Shown here piece by piece: positions 35,509 to 47,321 of a stretch of DNA of 64,000 nt. The stretch is from assembly GCF_007655135.1 (NCBI RefSeq), contig NC_045132.1:13206001-13270000 (forward strand), read 5' to 3'. Numbering within the stretch: the first letter of the stretch is position 1; each line of letters begins with the position of its first letter. This DNA is from Punica granatum (lineage: Eukaryota; Streptophyta; Magnoliopsida; Myrtales; Lythraceae). The notes under the pieces were generated by a model. That model was not told the DNA's origin. It saw only the letters and a list, made by a program, of their open reading frames with translations, and did not search any database. The position numbers and the translations under genes are program-made.

Positions 35509-35717
35509 AAGGCTTATCTATATACAAGATGTTTCCCGCGTGTCGACATAGCCATAGGCCACACGACGGAAGAGGGATCTCTATTATGGCTTTATGCTCA
35601 TACTATCAATGAAATCCCTATATGCATTTTTTGAAGTCCCATGCGTTTTATCTCCTTTTCCTATTCTTTCATTCGCAGCGTTCTAAATTTTCTAAGACGA
35701 TTCTTTCAAATTTCCAG
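35507..35717 (+). other. Element 2 gag-pro/pol intron
   Basis: Donor GTAAGG at 35507 overlaps the gag-pro stop; acceptor TTTCCAG ends at 35717. Both sites match element 3 in position and consensus, and the 211-nt length is close to the 191 nt there. Inferred from alignment; RNA evidence would be needed. Confidence 0.65.
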
Positions 35718-36071
35718 GCTCCACTCGAATCCATATCTCCGACACATTGATTCGAACCCATTCGAAGAGCTCTCGGTGAGCCCCGACCCGTATACTTTGG
35801 GGAAGGGCTTACCGAGGATGGTCAAGTGCCCGAGGTAGAGGAGAGTTTGTGTCGCCTAGAGGACCGTAAACTCGCCTCAGTCGAGCCAACATAGGAGATC
35901 AATGTGGGCACCGAAGAAGAGCCTCGCACTTTGAAAATCGGGACAGGCCTTGACCTCGCACAACGAACCCGGATGGTTGAATTCCTAAAAGAATACCAAG
36001 AGGTCTTTGCCTTGTCCAATGCTGATATGCCGGACTTGGACCATTCAATAGTCAACCACTTCCTTCCACTC
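35718..36071 (+). pseudogene. Element 2 pol, part 1 (before nested solo LTR)
   Basis: This is the N-terminal linker of the RT polyprotein. It contains an in-frame TAG near 35892 and continues through TEEEPRTLKIGTGLDLAQRTR to the segment just before the conserved LDTEKFPPKR motif. It is interrupted exactly at CACTC by the solo LTR. Confidence 0.85.
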
Positions 36072-37639
36072 TGTCAGCACCCCATTTTGGCCCACCGGCT
36101 TCCCACACGAGGATTCCCGACCAAAGCTCGGGATACTATTCATCATCCGGCAATCAGAGGCAAATAGGCGGGCACAGAGTCATGAACAATAGGAGAAGAG
36201 CACGGTCCACTGAGAAAGGCGGAAGAGAGCAGTCAGAAGAACGAACGATTAGATAATGGATAGGTGGAATATTACATTCCAATTTAGAGTCAAAACACGA
36301 GTTTGGCTAATTCAGTGAAACCGTAGCGACACTTAACTGAATAAGAGTCATAAAACAAACACACACATGTAATTGGCTTAGAACCGTATCCTAGCCCACC
36401 TTCTATGTTTGCCTAGGTTAGATGCATTGTTTGCCAATCAACCCCAGTTAATAACTGATTAAAACACGTACATTCGACTTAATACACCACTTGTCTGTAT
36501 TCACCAACAATTGTCAGTTGTTGTCTGTATTGTGTTAGTTTTATCAGTTTTCTTCTGTTTTGTCTTTGCATATGATGATTTATTGCGGTTCGGGCCTGAG
36601 CCCATAGGTCACGTGTTGCACGGGGTCCAACGCCCCAAATCACCGAACACGAGGTCCAACGCCTCTTAACTCACCGAGCGCGTGCAACCAGAGTGCGGAA
36701 TGGGATCTAGCCTCGATTCACCGTCACACTCCGAATGCGGCCTATGTGGAAGGCGGATTTGGATTGAGCGCGTGAAACGGGTTTAGATATCACCCGGGAG
36801 CTCGATCGGTCCATCGGATACAGTGAGAACCGACCGGTTCTCCCGAAAACCGTTGGATCGATCGGACTCGACCCCCGGCTCCTCGAGCCCGCGTTGCCTT
36901 AATTTGTTTATTGGTTATTTAAAATACTCGGTGAGCCGGAGCGGAATATTGGCCCAATGCAAACCGATCGGGATCCATTTACTTATTCAGTTACGTTTTT
37001 GTAATTATTCGAGAGAACATTGTGAGGATTCTATTTGTATATTCACTCAGTCACTTGTAAGGATCCCCGATCGGCGAGCAAGAGGTTCGAGTGACGAACC
37101 GGTCAAGTCGGTCTATTATCACCGAAAGATGAGTAAGCTCGAATATTTGCGGTTTCGGTTCGCGCAGGGAATCGACCATCACGGTTCGATGAACTGTAAC
37201 GCTAAGATAGTGAACCGATATCTCGATGCACAAGCCTACTCATCTTTCGGATTCTTGGTCCAACTTGATCAATTCATCGACTTTACGGTGTCAAAACGGG
37301 CAAGTCAAGTGCGACCCTAAATCTCGCGGTAAATAAAAAAAACGGCAAGCCTAGCAAGCTAGAGTACCGAAATGGGCGTGCGGGATATAGGCCCGCACGT
37401 AATAGAACCCCCGAATTCGGAATTTCCGATTCCGTATTACCATTGCCTTAGCATTTAGGTGTACCCCGTACCCCTAGACCTGGGTAACTTGCCGGCCCTC
37501 GACCCTCGGGTCGTAAAATGGCAAGTGGCGACTCCTTCTCACGTGCGTCCGCCGCGCGTCCCCGGGAAGGTGGACACTCCCAAGTCGCGTTTGCCTAGGC
37601 GCGCGCGTGCCCCGACGAGATTAGATTCGGGTGCGCACA
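36072..37639 (+). repeat. Solo LTR (subfamily B) with internal deletion, inside element 2 RT
   Basis: Bounded by TGTCAGCACCCCATTTTGG and GTGCGCACA, with a perfect target duplication CACTC (36067-36071 and 37640-37644). Only 1568 bp remain: the first ~176 bp match 19418 onward and the rest, from about 36248, matches about 22910-24277, so about 3.3 kb including the promoter is gone. Its closeness to element 1's LTR shows that the subfamily B insertion came after element 2. Confidence 0.92.
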
Positions 37640-40600
37640 CACTCGACACTGAGAAGTTCCCACCCAAGCGACTGCAGTTATGACGACAGCGGGCCAGCCT
37701 TCTCCTCCGCGTCAAAGAAGAGGTCGTCAAACAGATCAACGCGGGGTTCCTCGAAGTCTACAACTATTCCGAGTGGGTGGCAAATATTGTGCTAGTGGAA
37801 AAGAAGAACGGAAGAGTCCGAGTATGCGTCGACTACCGAGACCTCAACAAGGCCAGCCCTAAGGACAATTTCCCTCTGCCTCACATCGACGTCCTAGTCG
37901 ACAATACGGCACGCCATGCTCAGTTCTCTTTCATGGACGGCTTCTCTGGGTACAATCAAATTCGGATGGCCGAAGAGGACAAAATCAAGACGACGTTCAC
38001 CACGATGCGGGGGAATTTTTGCTAACGCGTCATGCCTTTCGGCCTAAAAAATGCCGGGACGACTTATCAGAGAGCTATGGTCACATTGTTCCACGACATG
38101 ATGCACAAGGAAGTCGAGGTCTATGTCGATGACATGTTTGCCAAGTCTAAAGAAGGAGAAAATCACCTCGTCAACCTGAAGCGCCTTTTCGACCGCTTAA
38201 AAGAGTACAAACCCCGGCTCAATCTGGCAAAATGCACGTTCGGTGCCCGACCGGGAAAGCTGCTACGATTCGTGGTCAGTGAGCGCGGTATCGAGGTTGA
38301 CCCGGACAAAGTCAAGGCAATCAAAGATCTTCCCCCGCCGTCAACGGTTCGAGAGGTGCGCGGCTTCTTGGGACGGTTGAACTACATCTCACGCTTCATT
38401 GCAAACTTGACAGACAAGTGCCAACCACTCTTTCGCTTGCTCTGCAAAATGCAGCGATCGAATGGGACCATGAGTGTGAAAACGCTTTCGACACCATCAA
38501 GGCCTACTTAGTTCAACCGCCGGTGCTAGTCCCACCTATGCCAAATCATCCCCTCATCTTTTACCTAATGGTACGCCGGCAGTCTTTAGGATGCATGTTA
38601 GGGCAAGAGGACGAGTCAACACACACGGAAAGGGCAATATATTACTTAAGCAAGAAGTTTACCGAAGAGGAGTCCAATTATCCAGAGATCGAGAAAATGT
38701 GTTGTGCATTAGTATGGGTCATGCAAAGACTCCGACAGTACACGCTCTATCACACAACCAGCTTGCTGTCAAAAGCAGACCCCCTACGATATTTACTCGA
38801 TAGCCCATCCTCCATGAGGAACATCGCAAAATGGCGCTGCCAACTGAGAGAGTACGACATTGAGTACGTGTCCCGCACGTCAGTCAAAGTGCAAGCAATC
38901 ACCTACCACCTAGCAGAATTCCCAATTAATGACGACACACTGATAAATGCCGACTTCCTAAACGAAGGAATCCTCCGAGTAGATGACGAGAAGGATGAGC
39001 CAACATGGAAGATGTACTTCGACGGGGTGGTCAATTCCGCAGGCTCCGGAGTTGGGGCGGTGCTGATATCCCCGGACGGACGCCATTATCCGGTTGCTGC
39101 AAAAGTGGACTTCTCTTGCACCAATAACGTGGTCGAGTACGAGCCATGCATTCTCGGTCTGCGAGCGGCAATCGACTTCAAGGTAAAGGAGTTGGAAGTA
39201 TTCGGTGACTCCATGCTCACGATCTTCCAGACACTGGAGCAATGGAAAATAAAGGACGCAAAGTTAGTCCCGTACCATGAGTATCTCGAGGAGTTAGCAA
39301 AAAGCTTTGAGAAGATCTCATTCACCTATACTCCGCGTACGAAGAATCAATTCGCAGACGCGCTCGCGACACTCGCATCCATGGCAAGCATCACAGAGGG
39401 GAACCTCATCGAGCCCCTTGAGATCAGGATCGCCAAAGGTCCGGCCCATTGCAACGCAATCGAGGCAACCAACGCTAAGCCGTGGTATGAGGACATCAAG
39501 CACCTCCTGCAAACAGGTCAATATCCTCCATTTGCCGATTGCCGCGACCGGAAGACGCTCAAACGACTCGCGATGCACTATTTCCTAAGTGGCGAAACAC
39601 TCTATCGGCGATCCTTTGACGCTACATTGCTCAGGTGCATCGACATACACGAGTCGCAGCGTCTCATGGAAGAGGTGTACGGGGGGAGTTGCGGGCCCCA
39701 TATGAATGGACTCATGCTCGCCAAGAAGCTCATGTGCTTAGGCTACTACTGGTCCACCGTGGAGACCGACTGCCTAAAGCACATCAGGCACTATCACCGG
39801 TGCCAAGTCTATGCCGACTAGATCAAAGCACCCCCTAATGAACTACGCCCCATGACGGCCCCGTGGCCTTTTTCGATGTGGGGAATGGACGTGATCAGCC
39901 CGATCAATCCCAAGGCATCCAACGGGCACCTGTTTATCTTGGTGGCAATCGATTACTTTACCAAATGGATTGAAGCTATAACACTCGCGTCAGTCACTGC
40001 AAAAGTCGTGGCCCGTTTTCTCAAGCACGACGTCATTGCCCGATACGAGGTCCCTGCAACAATCATCACGGATAATGACAAGAACCTGAACAACAAGATC
40101 ATCGACGAGCTCTGTGCGCAATTCAAAATCCAACACCGCAATTTCACCCCATATTGTCCCCAAATGAACGACGCAGAGGAAGCGGCAAATAAGAATATCA
40201 AGAAGATCATCGAAAAAATGACGATGAACTACAAAGACTGGCACGAGATGCTCTTAGCATACCGAACATCCATACGTACTTCGACCGGGGAAACTCCATA
40301 CTGCCTAGTCTACGGCACAGAGGCGGTCCTTCCGATTGAAGTGGAAATTCCCTCCATGAGGATCCTTGCCGAGGCCGAACTTGAGGAAGCGGAATGGGAA
40401 AAACAACGCTACGAACAGCTAAATCTCATCGATGAAAGGAGACTGAAAGCACTATGCCACGGACAATGCTATTAGCAAAGGATGGCTTGAGCATTTAATG
40501 CAAAGGTCCGTCACCGCGAGTTCAATCCCGGTGACCTCGTTTTGAGGAAGGTCTTACACGTCACACCTGACTCTCGGGGAAAGTTCTCGTACAAATACGA

Positions 40601-40718
40601 CGGACCCTTTGTTGTTAAGGAGACTTTCTCTGGGGGAGCAATTATTCTGAGCGACATGAACGGGATCGAAAACGCGCTTCCGGTCAACGCTGATGCCATC
40701 AAGAAGTATTACCCCTGA
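37640..40718 (+). pseudogene. Element 2 pol, part 2 (RT, RNase H, aRNase H, integrase), broken
   Basis: Resumes at LDTEKFPPKR and continues to the natural stop at 40716-40718. Stops at 37680 (TGA), 38023 (TAA), 39819 (TAG), 40473 (TAG) and 40488 (TGA), plus a frame change near 38445 (one base missing in an A-run), destroy it. RT keeps YVDDM (near 38120), the archaeal-type RNase H spans about 39005-39385, and integrase keeps WGMD, ITDN and the Glu, but has lost four residues (near 40252). Several stops are C-to-T changes in CAG or CGA codons. Confidence 0.9.
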
Positions 40719-40857
40719 CCATTCGTGTTCGCCTTTCGTTTGCCGGGCCTCGCGCCCGTTTCATTTGTAACAATTTTCCATTCATTTATACACGCATCGA
40801 CTCCCATCATTCTCCCCACCTCGAAACCTTCTTGAGAGAAAAAGAATAATTTTCTCA

Positions 40858-41135
40858 CTAGGTCGAAAACCTCCTCAAGGCGACCTAGGCAAAAGTTAGG
40901 GAGCGAGGGGTACGACTTAAAATCCCGCAAAGGGGAGTCGTGGCAAAAGTAGAGCATAAATCATTTCCTCGCTAGGTCGAAAACCCTTAGAGGGCAGCCT
41001 AGGCAAAAGTTAGAGGAACTGAGAGGTACGATCGAACCCAAACAAGAGTGATCGTAGCAAAAGGTGAGCACTCATGAGATGAAAACTAAAAAATACCCCG
41101 CTAGGCCATCACGCATCTTGTGGCCTAGGCAAAAG
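40858..41135 (+). promoter_or_regulatory. Element 2 3' UTR array of five hairpins
   Basis: Stems: 1, CTAGGTCG (40858-40865) with CGACCTAG (40881-40888); 2, ACGACT (40912-40917) with AGTCGT (40936-40941); 3, CTAGG (40972-40976) with CCTAG (40998-41002), inner CCC/GGG; 4, TACGATC (41027-41033) with GATCGTA (41050-41056); 5, CTAGGCCA (41101-41108) with TGGCCTAG (41121-41128). Each 3' arm is followed within two bases by GCAAAAG. The same order occurs in element 3 (63471-63743). Function unknown; candidates are packaging, export, stability or translation control of the element RNA. Confidence 0.7.
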
Positions 41136-41769
41136 TTAGGGGGCAATTGTCGGCTCGGTCACGAAAGAAAAGCGGCACTCCCCGTGAAGCTACAATGAGT
41201 AGTGGTTTGGCAGCCTTCAACGCACGCAAACTCTCTTCGACTCTCCTCGACTCTTCGAGCCCAGGACTCACCTCGAAATGAGGTCAAATCGTTGTATCCT
41301 TGATTTGGAGGATTCCAAAATATTCCTCCCTTTACCTGTACATACATTCCACGGGTTATACCCGTCCCTCCAATGGCCTATCTGTTTCAGGGACACGGCC
41401 GCCCTCCAATGGTCATTAATATTGCATCCCCGATACATCTTTACATAGATTCCTATTACACGTCGTAGTCTCAACGATCTCGCGCAACTGACATCCTTTG
41501 TAAGCTCTTTTTTTTTCCCTACGTATAGGTGCAATCGGGAATCCCAAAGAATGCTCCCCGCTGACGGACTCATATCTGCCTCACGCGACAGGTCGTGCTC
41601 TTGATACACCGAAGACCGTCCAGGGATGCTCCACGCTACCAAACAACAGACATTCAAAGAAGGGCAAGCAGCGATGGGAGATCATTATCGGTCATCGCAC
41701 ACAATGCAATCCAGGCCCAAGGCCAAGCGAACCACACCACACGGCGCTTTGCGCAATTCCCAAACTTGT
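41136..41769 (+). other. Element 2 3' UTR, no gene
   Basis: Non-coding sequence between the hairpin array and the tandem repeat. Parts such as TCCTTGATTTGGAGGAT (near 41297) are shared with the element 3 3' UTR (near 63905), so it is ancestral 3' UTR. No gene or further structure recognised. Confidence 0.7.
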
Positions 41770-42125
41770 TTTCGGGTCCATCCCGGTTTAAATTCCTGTT
41801 TAGGTCCATCCCGGTTTAAAATTCATGTTCGGGTCCATCCCGGTTTAAATTCCTGTTTCGGATCCAACCCGACTTAAAATTCCTGTTTCGAGTCCATCCC
41901 GGTTTAAAATTCCTGTTCGAGTCCATCTCGATTTTAAATTCCTGTTTCGGGTCCATCCCGGTTTAAAATTCCTATTCGGGTCCATCCCGGTTTTAAATTC
42001 CTGTTCGAGTCCATCCCAATTTAAATTCCTGTTCGGGTCCATTCCAATTTAAATTTCTGTTCGGCTCCATCCCGGTATTCAAATTCTTGTTCGGGTCCCT
42101 CCCGACTTGTAAATTTTTGTTTCAG
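41770..42125 (+). repeat. ~30-bp tandem repeat in element 2 3' UTR, about 12 copies
   Basis: The unit is close to TCGGGTCCATCCCGGTTTAA followed by AATTCCTGT, 29-31 bp long, with variable T and A runs between copies. The core CGGGTCCATCCCGGT is also present in the 43-bp array of element 1, although the rest of the unit differs. Confidence 0.9.
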
Positions 42126-42254
42126 GCACAACATCCTGATGCATCCAAACAAAGTGTGAGCGGCCATGGGGAACAGTACCGGGGCAGTCGCCGGGCCCAA
42201 AAAGGGGTTGTTTCCTATAATATTTGGCTACATCCTCTAATCGAGCATGCAACC

Positions 42255-42268
42255 AAAGCGGGGCAAGC
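42255..42268 (+). promoter_or_regulatory. Element 2 polypurine tract
   Basis: AAAGCGGGGCAAGC immediately before the 3' LTR start; one base differs from element 1 (AAAGAGGGG). Confidence 0.7.
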
Positions 42269-45200
42269 TATCAGCACTCAATTTTGGTCCATCGGCTCCA
42301 ACAAAGGACTCCTGGCAATAGCTCGGATTACCGTTCATGACTCGACAATTGGGGACGAACGTGCGGATGTGGGAGCACGGACTACGGGAGAGAAACAGGG
42401 TCCTAGAAAGGCGCAGAGGGGCAATTGGAAGAATAAACAAAATGCCCCAAAGCAACAGAAGCTGGCATTGTGGTACTATTCATCGTCGGATCACCGGGAC
42501 GTCAAAAGGTATCCAATATGGGGCTCTAAAAATCCCCCGTGGCATCAAAATGACCAATGGCACGTCCGAATACATTTCAAAAGTCTACTGCTTAAGTCGA
42601 TGCGCCCTCGAACATCCACAGACGCCTTTCCTAACAAGGCTGGGGGAGGCCAGATACACGAACAGATAAACAACGCCCGAAGACAGGCCTACAAATGTCC
42701 AAGGACTATTAGGACCACGGAACGAGTTTCATATTGTCTTTTGGAGTACAACTCGGTTTCCCAAGCGGATCCCGAGTAGACCCCGACCCGGGAAAAAGAC
42801 CCTTTCAGACGGGATCTAGCGCTCAGAGCTCATTCAGTGAAAAGTTAACATCCGAACTTCACACCACTCACTCCCTACAACTCCTAGGACTAGGGAAATC
42901 ATTTCGTCTCGGGCCAAGCAAATCAGTTAGGTCTCCCGAGTGACATTTCAGTGGTCACGAACGCCTCTCGGCAAGTCTTCGGGGCATGTTTCCTACAAAC
43001 AGAGGCCACAACAGTCTCCAAACACCTTAGGACATTCGGGAAACACTGAGAAAACCCCGATTGCGGATCCCTAGGTTACCTCCGGCTAATGGTCTTCGGT
43101 CGAGGACGACGATCCAACGATTCCGCATGGGACAAAAAGCTCACCGAGACGAACACTACAATGCACAAAGGAGCAATTGGAGAACAAGGACGGTCAACTC
43201 CACTCTGAATGTCCAAACAGGGCAAAACTGACTCTCGGGGTGCTAAGTCACCCGAATATTCGTTCACATGAAGTATGGCGATATTGGGCTCATTCAAATT
43301 CTCTTCATGCAAGCATTCCGAATCTATCAATTAATCGGACCACGGAAGTCGAGCATGTAACTACTCAAGCCCCGAGCTTCTCCCAGCTTTTCCTCGAGCC
43401 AAAAAGAGCCCACGGCTCAATCCCTGAGCCGCGACTCAACCCTAAGCCTCGGCTCCAACTCTAAGCCACGGCTTGACCGCATCTAGCCATGGCTAGATCC
43501 CCGTGGCCGACAACTCAAGCCCAAGAGCTCCCCCCTCTACACATTTCAAATATCTCTTACACATCCTCACATCCATCACTTCCCATCACTTCCCATCACT
43601 TCTCCATTACTTCCCCCACACTCTAAGTGACACAAACCCTTCCCTAACCCCTCTTCAAAATTTGGCAGCCCTATAATCCATCCCGTAATCACACTTTGCC
43701 TCACTTAATCAAGCCGTTAAGCTCCCCTTTATAAGCTCTTGCACCATTAAGCTTAATCACTTCTTCAACTCCACTCTCTCTCAAGCCAACTTCTCTCTAA
43801 GATCCTCTCAACCTCCCCACTACCACCGAACCATCATACGACTCGTGCCAAGGCCAATACCGGCCAAAACCAACGGAAAACCGTCCGGTATTCCGATCAC
43901 CGTCCGACCCGACTTAAGCCAAACACAACCAAACTTCCTAGCCTACATATTTCCCACCCCCTAAGTCCATTTCTGGGCTTAGATTTTCGATTTGAAGCCT
44001 CCAACCCCGCGTTCCAACCGCAAACACTATCGAGTCCCAAGGACATTCCCCCAGTGCATCCGAGTTCCTACACGTGCCATTTCCTCTTGCGACTTTGGCG
44101 AGTCGTGCCATCACGTTTGAAGGGTCCCTCACAAACCCCACTCTCCCCCGTGAAGAGGTGGTCACGGTTCGAGAGCCATACAACCGTGCACAACCTCCGT
44201 TTCACCCATTCTCTCTTTATTGGGTTTCATCGTTTCTTGCTGAACTTTCTCTCATCATTTCAGGTTTGTCCAGGCTCTTGCATGTTTGAAGTTGTCCACG
44301 ACCGTTTAGATCTATCCCTTAGGAGTCTAAGGAGCCTAATTTCGCCTGGTGCCATGGTTGGAGTCGACGTGCCGACCTCATTTTCTCCAAGCTGCCATTG
44401 CCGCTGCTCTCGGGTGTTCACTGCCCATTCGGTCCAGCCGAGTCTTCCGACTCCCAAGGCCACTTCCCCAACTCTTTCCTCACATCCAGAGGCTAGGTAA
44501 GACTCCTCTACGACTTAGAGAAGCTAGGTTCTTCGATATTTGTTTGATATGGGGTGTTAAGGCGTTTAACGAGTCGAAATGCATGCAAGTTTACATTTTT
44601 ACCTATTCCCATGCAAGCTTACGTCGTTCACCACATTGCATGTTGTTATAACGTATGATTCTCGTATTTTAGACTCCTATTACCGTATAATATGCGCGTA
44701 TAACGAGAAATGGCTCAAATCTAGGGGAATGAGGTCGGCATGGACTCAAGAGGACCATGGAGTCTCTCGGCCGAACCTCGCGTGGTGAACCATGAGCCTC
44801 CTTGGTCCACTCTAGTCCATGACAATCTCATCCCTTCGGATTTAGTCATTTCCACGTTCGTAATGTTTATTCATGGTCGTGAACTCGTGATATGTCGGCA
44901 TGATGAGAAATGTCTGAGATCTAGGGAGGAGAGGTCCCGTGGATCGGTCCTAGCAAGGGAAGCTCATGGCCACCTTCCATGGAGGGAGGCCGAGAGATCC
45001 CTTGGTTCACCCGAGGCCACGGATCTCTCGTTCCGTGATGTTGGATATTTCTCGTGATTTACTTCCAATTTGTTATTGAATGAGCCGATGCCGCTTTATT
45101 GTTTTCTTTAAATACGACATTTGTGTTTGTATTATGTGTTTGTTTGCACAACCAAGACTATCACGGTATCGGCTTCATAAAATGAATGTTATTGACGTGC

Positions 45201-47316
45201 TTGGCGTGTTATGCATGCAAGAAATGGCTCGAATCGACATAAGAGACCACCCACGATCCAAGGCGGGTCAAGAAGACCTCTCGGCCTAGTCCTTTGGAAG
45301 ATGGCCGAGTGCTGCTTGACCCCTCCCGGGTCTAGGATGGTCTCCTTTGTCGCCTCGAAATCGTTCCTTGGAATTGAGTGTAATTATATTCGTGCTTTAT
45401 CGCTAGCCATATATTAACTCCATGATAGATAAGTTAGTTTCGGACGATTATCCGTTAAACCCTTAATACTTACAATAAAAAATCACTACCACCGAATAAT
45501 TTCACAAATGGGAGAAACATGACGTATCATTCGGTTAATTAAATCACTTGGACTAAATAATTAGATAAATTGATTGCCAATTCATAAGCGCGTCGATGGT
45601 TCACGGAACGGCGGAAATGCCCTTTTCTTTAAAAGCTCACAATTTCAAAATACCGAGACGTGTAACGCGAATAGAACCGGTGTCTAGCGAGTATTCGCGT
45701 GCTATGACACGAGTCCTTCTTAGACCTCTTCGTGTCACACGATCTTTAATTTATATGTGAACTACACACGTTTTACCACTCAAGGGCACAATCGTCACTC
45801 TGTGATTCACCGATATCCTAGGCATTAGGGAGTCGGAAACATCTCAATCCATGGACGGAAAGGGGCGGCCCCTATTGTAGATTCGGTGGTGGGCATTTTC
45901 ATTTTTGTTGCAAAACACGAAAAACCGGATTAATCATGTATTTGGCTTAATCAAACATTAGATAATTGATAGGTGGAATGCTAGATTCCAATCTAGAGTC
46001 AAAATACGAGTTTGGCTAACTCGGTGAAACCGCAGTGACATCTCACAGAATAGAATTCTAAAACAAACTCACACATGTAATTGGCCTAGAATCATATCCT
46101 AGTCTACCTCTTTGCTTGCCTAAGTTAGATACATTGTTTGCTAATCAACCCCGGTTAACAACTGATTAAATCACGTACATTCGGCTTAATATGCGACTTG
46201 CCTGTATTTATCTGTATTTATCGATTTTTGTCTGTTTTTCATCAGTTTTATCAGTTTTCTCCTGTTTTCCATTTGCTTTTGCTGATTTGTTACGGCTCGG
46301 GTCCGAACCCATAGGTTACGTAATACACGAGGTCCAACGCCTCCTGACTCACCGAGCCCGTGCAACTCGAGTGCGGAATGGGATCTAGCCTCGAGTCACC
46401 ATCACACTCCAAGTATGGCCTATGTGGAAGTCAATTTAGATTGGATGTGTGAAACGTGTTTAGATATCAACCGGGAGCTCGATCGGTCCAACGGTTACAG
46501 TGGGAATCAATCGGTTCTCCTGCAGACCGTTGGTTCGATCGGACCCGACCCCAGCTCCTTGAGCCCGCGTTGCCTTAATTCATTTATCGGTTATTCAAAA
46601 CACACGGTGAGCCAGAGCGGAATATTGGCCCAATGCAAACCAATCGGGATCCATTTACTTATTCAGTTGTACTTTGTAATTATTCGAGAGAACATTGCGA
46701 GGATTTTGTTTGTACATTCATTCATTCATTTGTAAGGATCCCCTTTCGGCGAGCGAGAGGTCCGAGTGTCGAACCGGTCAAGTTGGTCTATTGTTACCAA
46801 GAGAGGAGTAAGCTCGAATACTCATGGTCTCGGTTCGCGCAGGAAATCGACCATCACAATCCGACGAACTGCAACGCGAAGATAGTGAACCGATTCCTCG
46901 ACGCACAAGCTTACTCATCTTTCGGATTCTTGGCCCAATTTGATCAATTCATCGACTTTACGGTGTCAAAAAGGGCGAGTCAAGTGTAACCCTAAATCAC
47001 GCAGTAAATAAACAAAACGACAAGCCTAGCAAACTAGAGTACCGAAAGGGCGTGCGGGATATAGGCCCGCACGTAATAGAACCCCCGAATTCGGAATTTC
47101 CGGTTCTGTATGACCATCGCCTTTGCATTTAGGTGTACCTTGTACCCCTAGACCCGGGCGACTCAACGACCCTCGACCTACGGGTCGTAAACAGTAAGTG
47201 GCGACTCCTTCTCACGCGCGTCCGTCACGCGTCCCCGAGAAGATGGACACTCCCAAGCCGTGTTGCTTAGGCTTCGCGCATGCGTGCCCCAACGAGATTA
47301 AATTCGAGTGCGCACA
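42269..47316 (+). repeat. Element 2 3' LTR (subfamily C, 5048 bp)
   Basis: Starts TATCAGCACTC (first G mutated to A) and ends GTGCGCACA. It contains TATAAG (43730-43735), the donor-like CTAG|GTAAGA (GT at 44497), a YCAAC mini-hairpin near 46325, and the conserved terminal block (46740-47316). It keeps about 500 bp near 45357-45870 that the 5' LTR lacks. No gene. Confidence 0.9.
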
Positions 47317-47321
47317 GCAAC

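Larger units (their letters stand above)
29634..47316 (+). mobile_element. Element 2: Ogre-type Ty3/gypsy retrotransposon, degenerate, with nested solo LTR
   Basis: Flanked by a perfect 5-bp duplication GCAAC (29629-29633 and 47317-47321). Order: 5' LTR, primer site, a large deletion, C-terminal gag-pro, intron, the start of RT, a foreign solo LTR (36072-37639), the rest of pol, 3' UTR with five hairpins and a tandem repeat, polypurine tract, 3' LTR. The LTRs differ at roughly 18 of the first ~225 bases by eye, so this is the oldest complete insertion in the window. Many stops and frameshifts make it inactive. Confidence 0.92.

Noticed and set aside
36823..37320. 165-codon frame in an LTR, with similar frames at 33493 and 46633, as a conserved accessory gene
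   Set aside because: The DNA is conserved as part of the LTR terminal block, but frames differ in start and end between copies and other copies are interrupted; no start context or domain supports translation.
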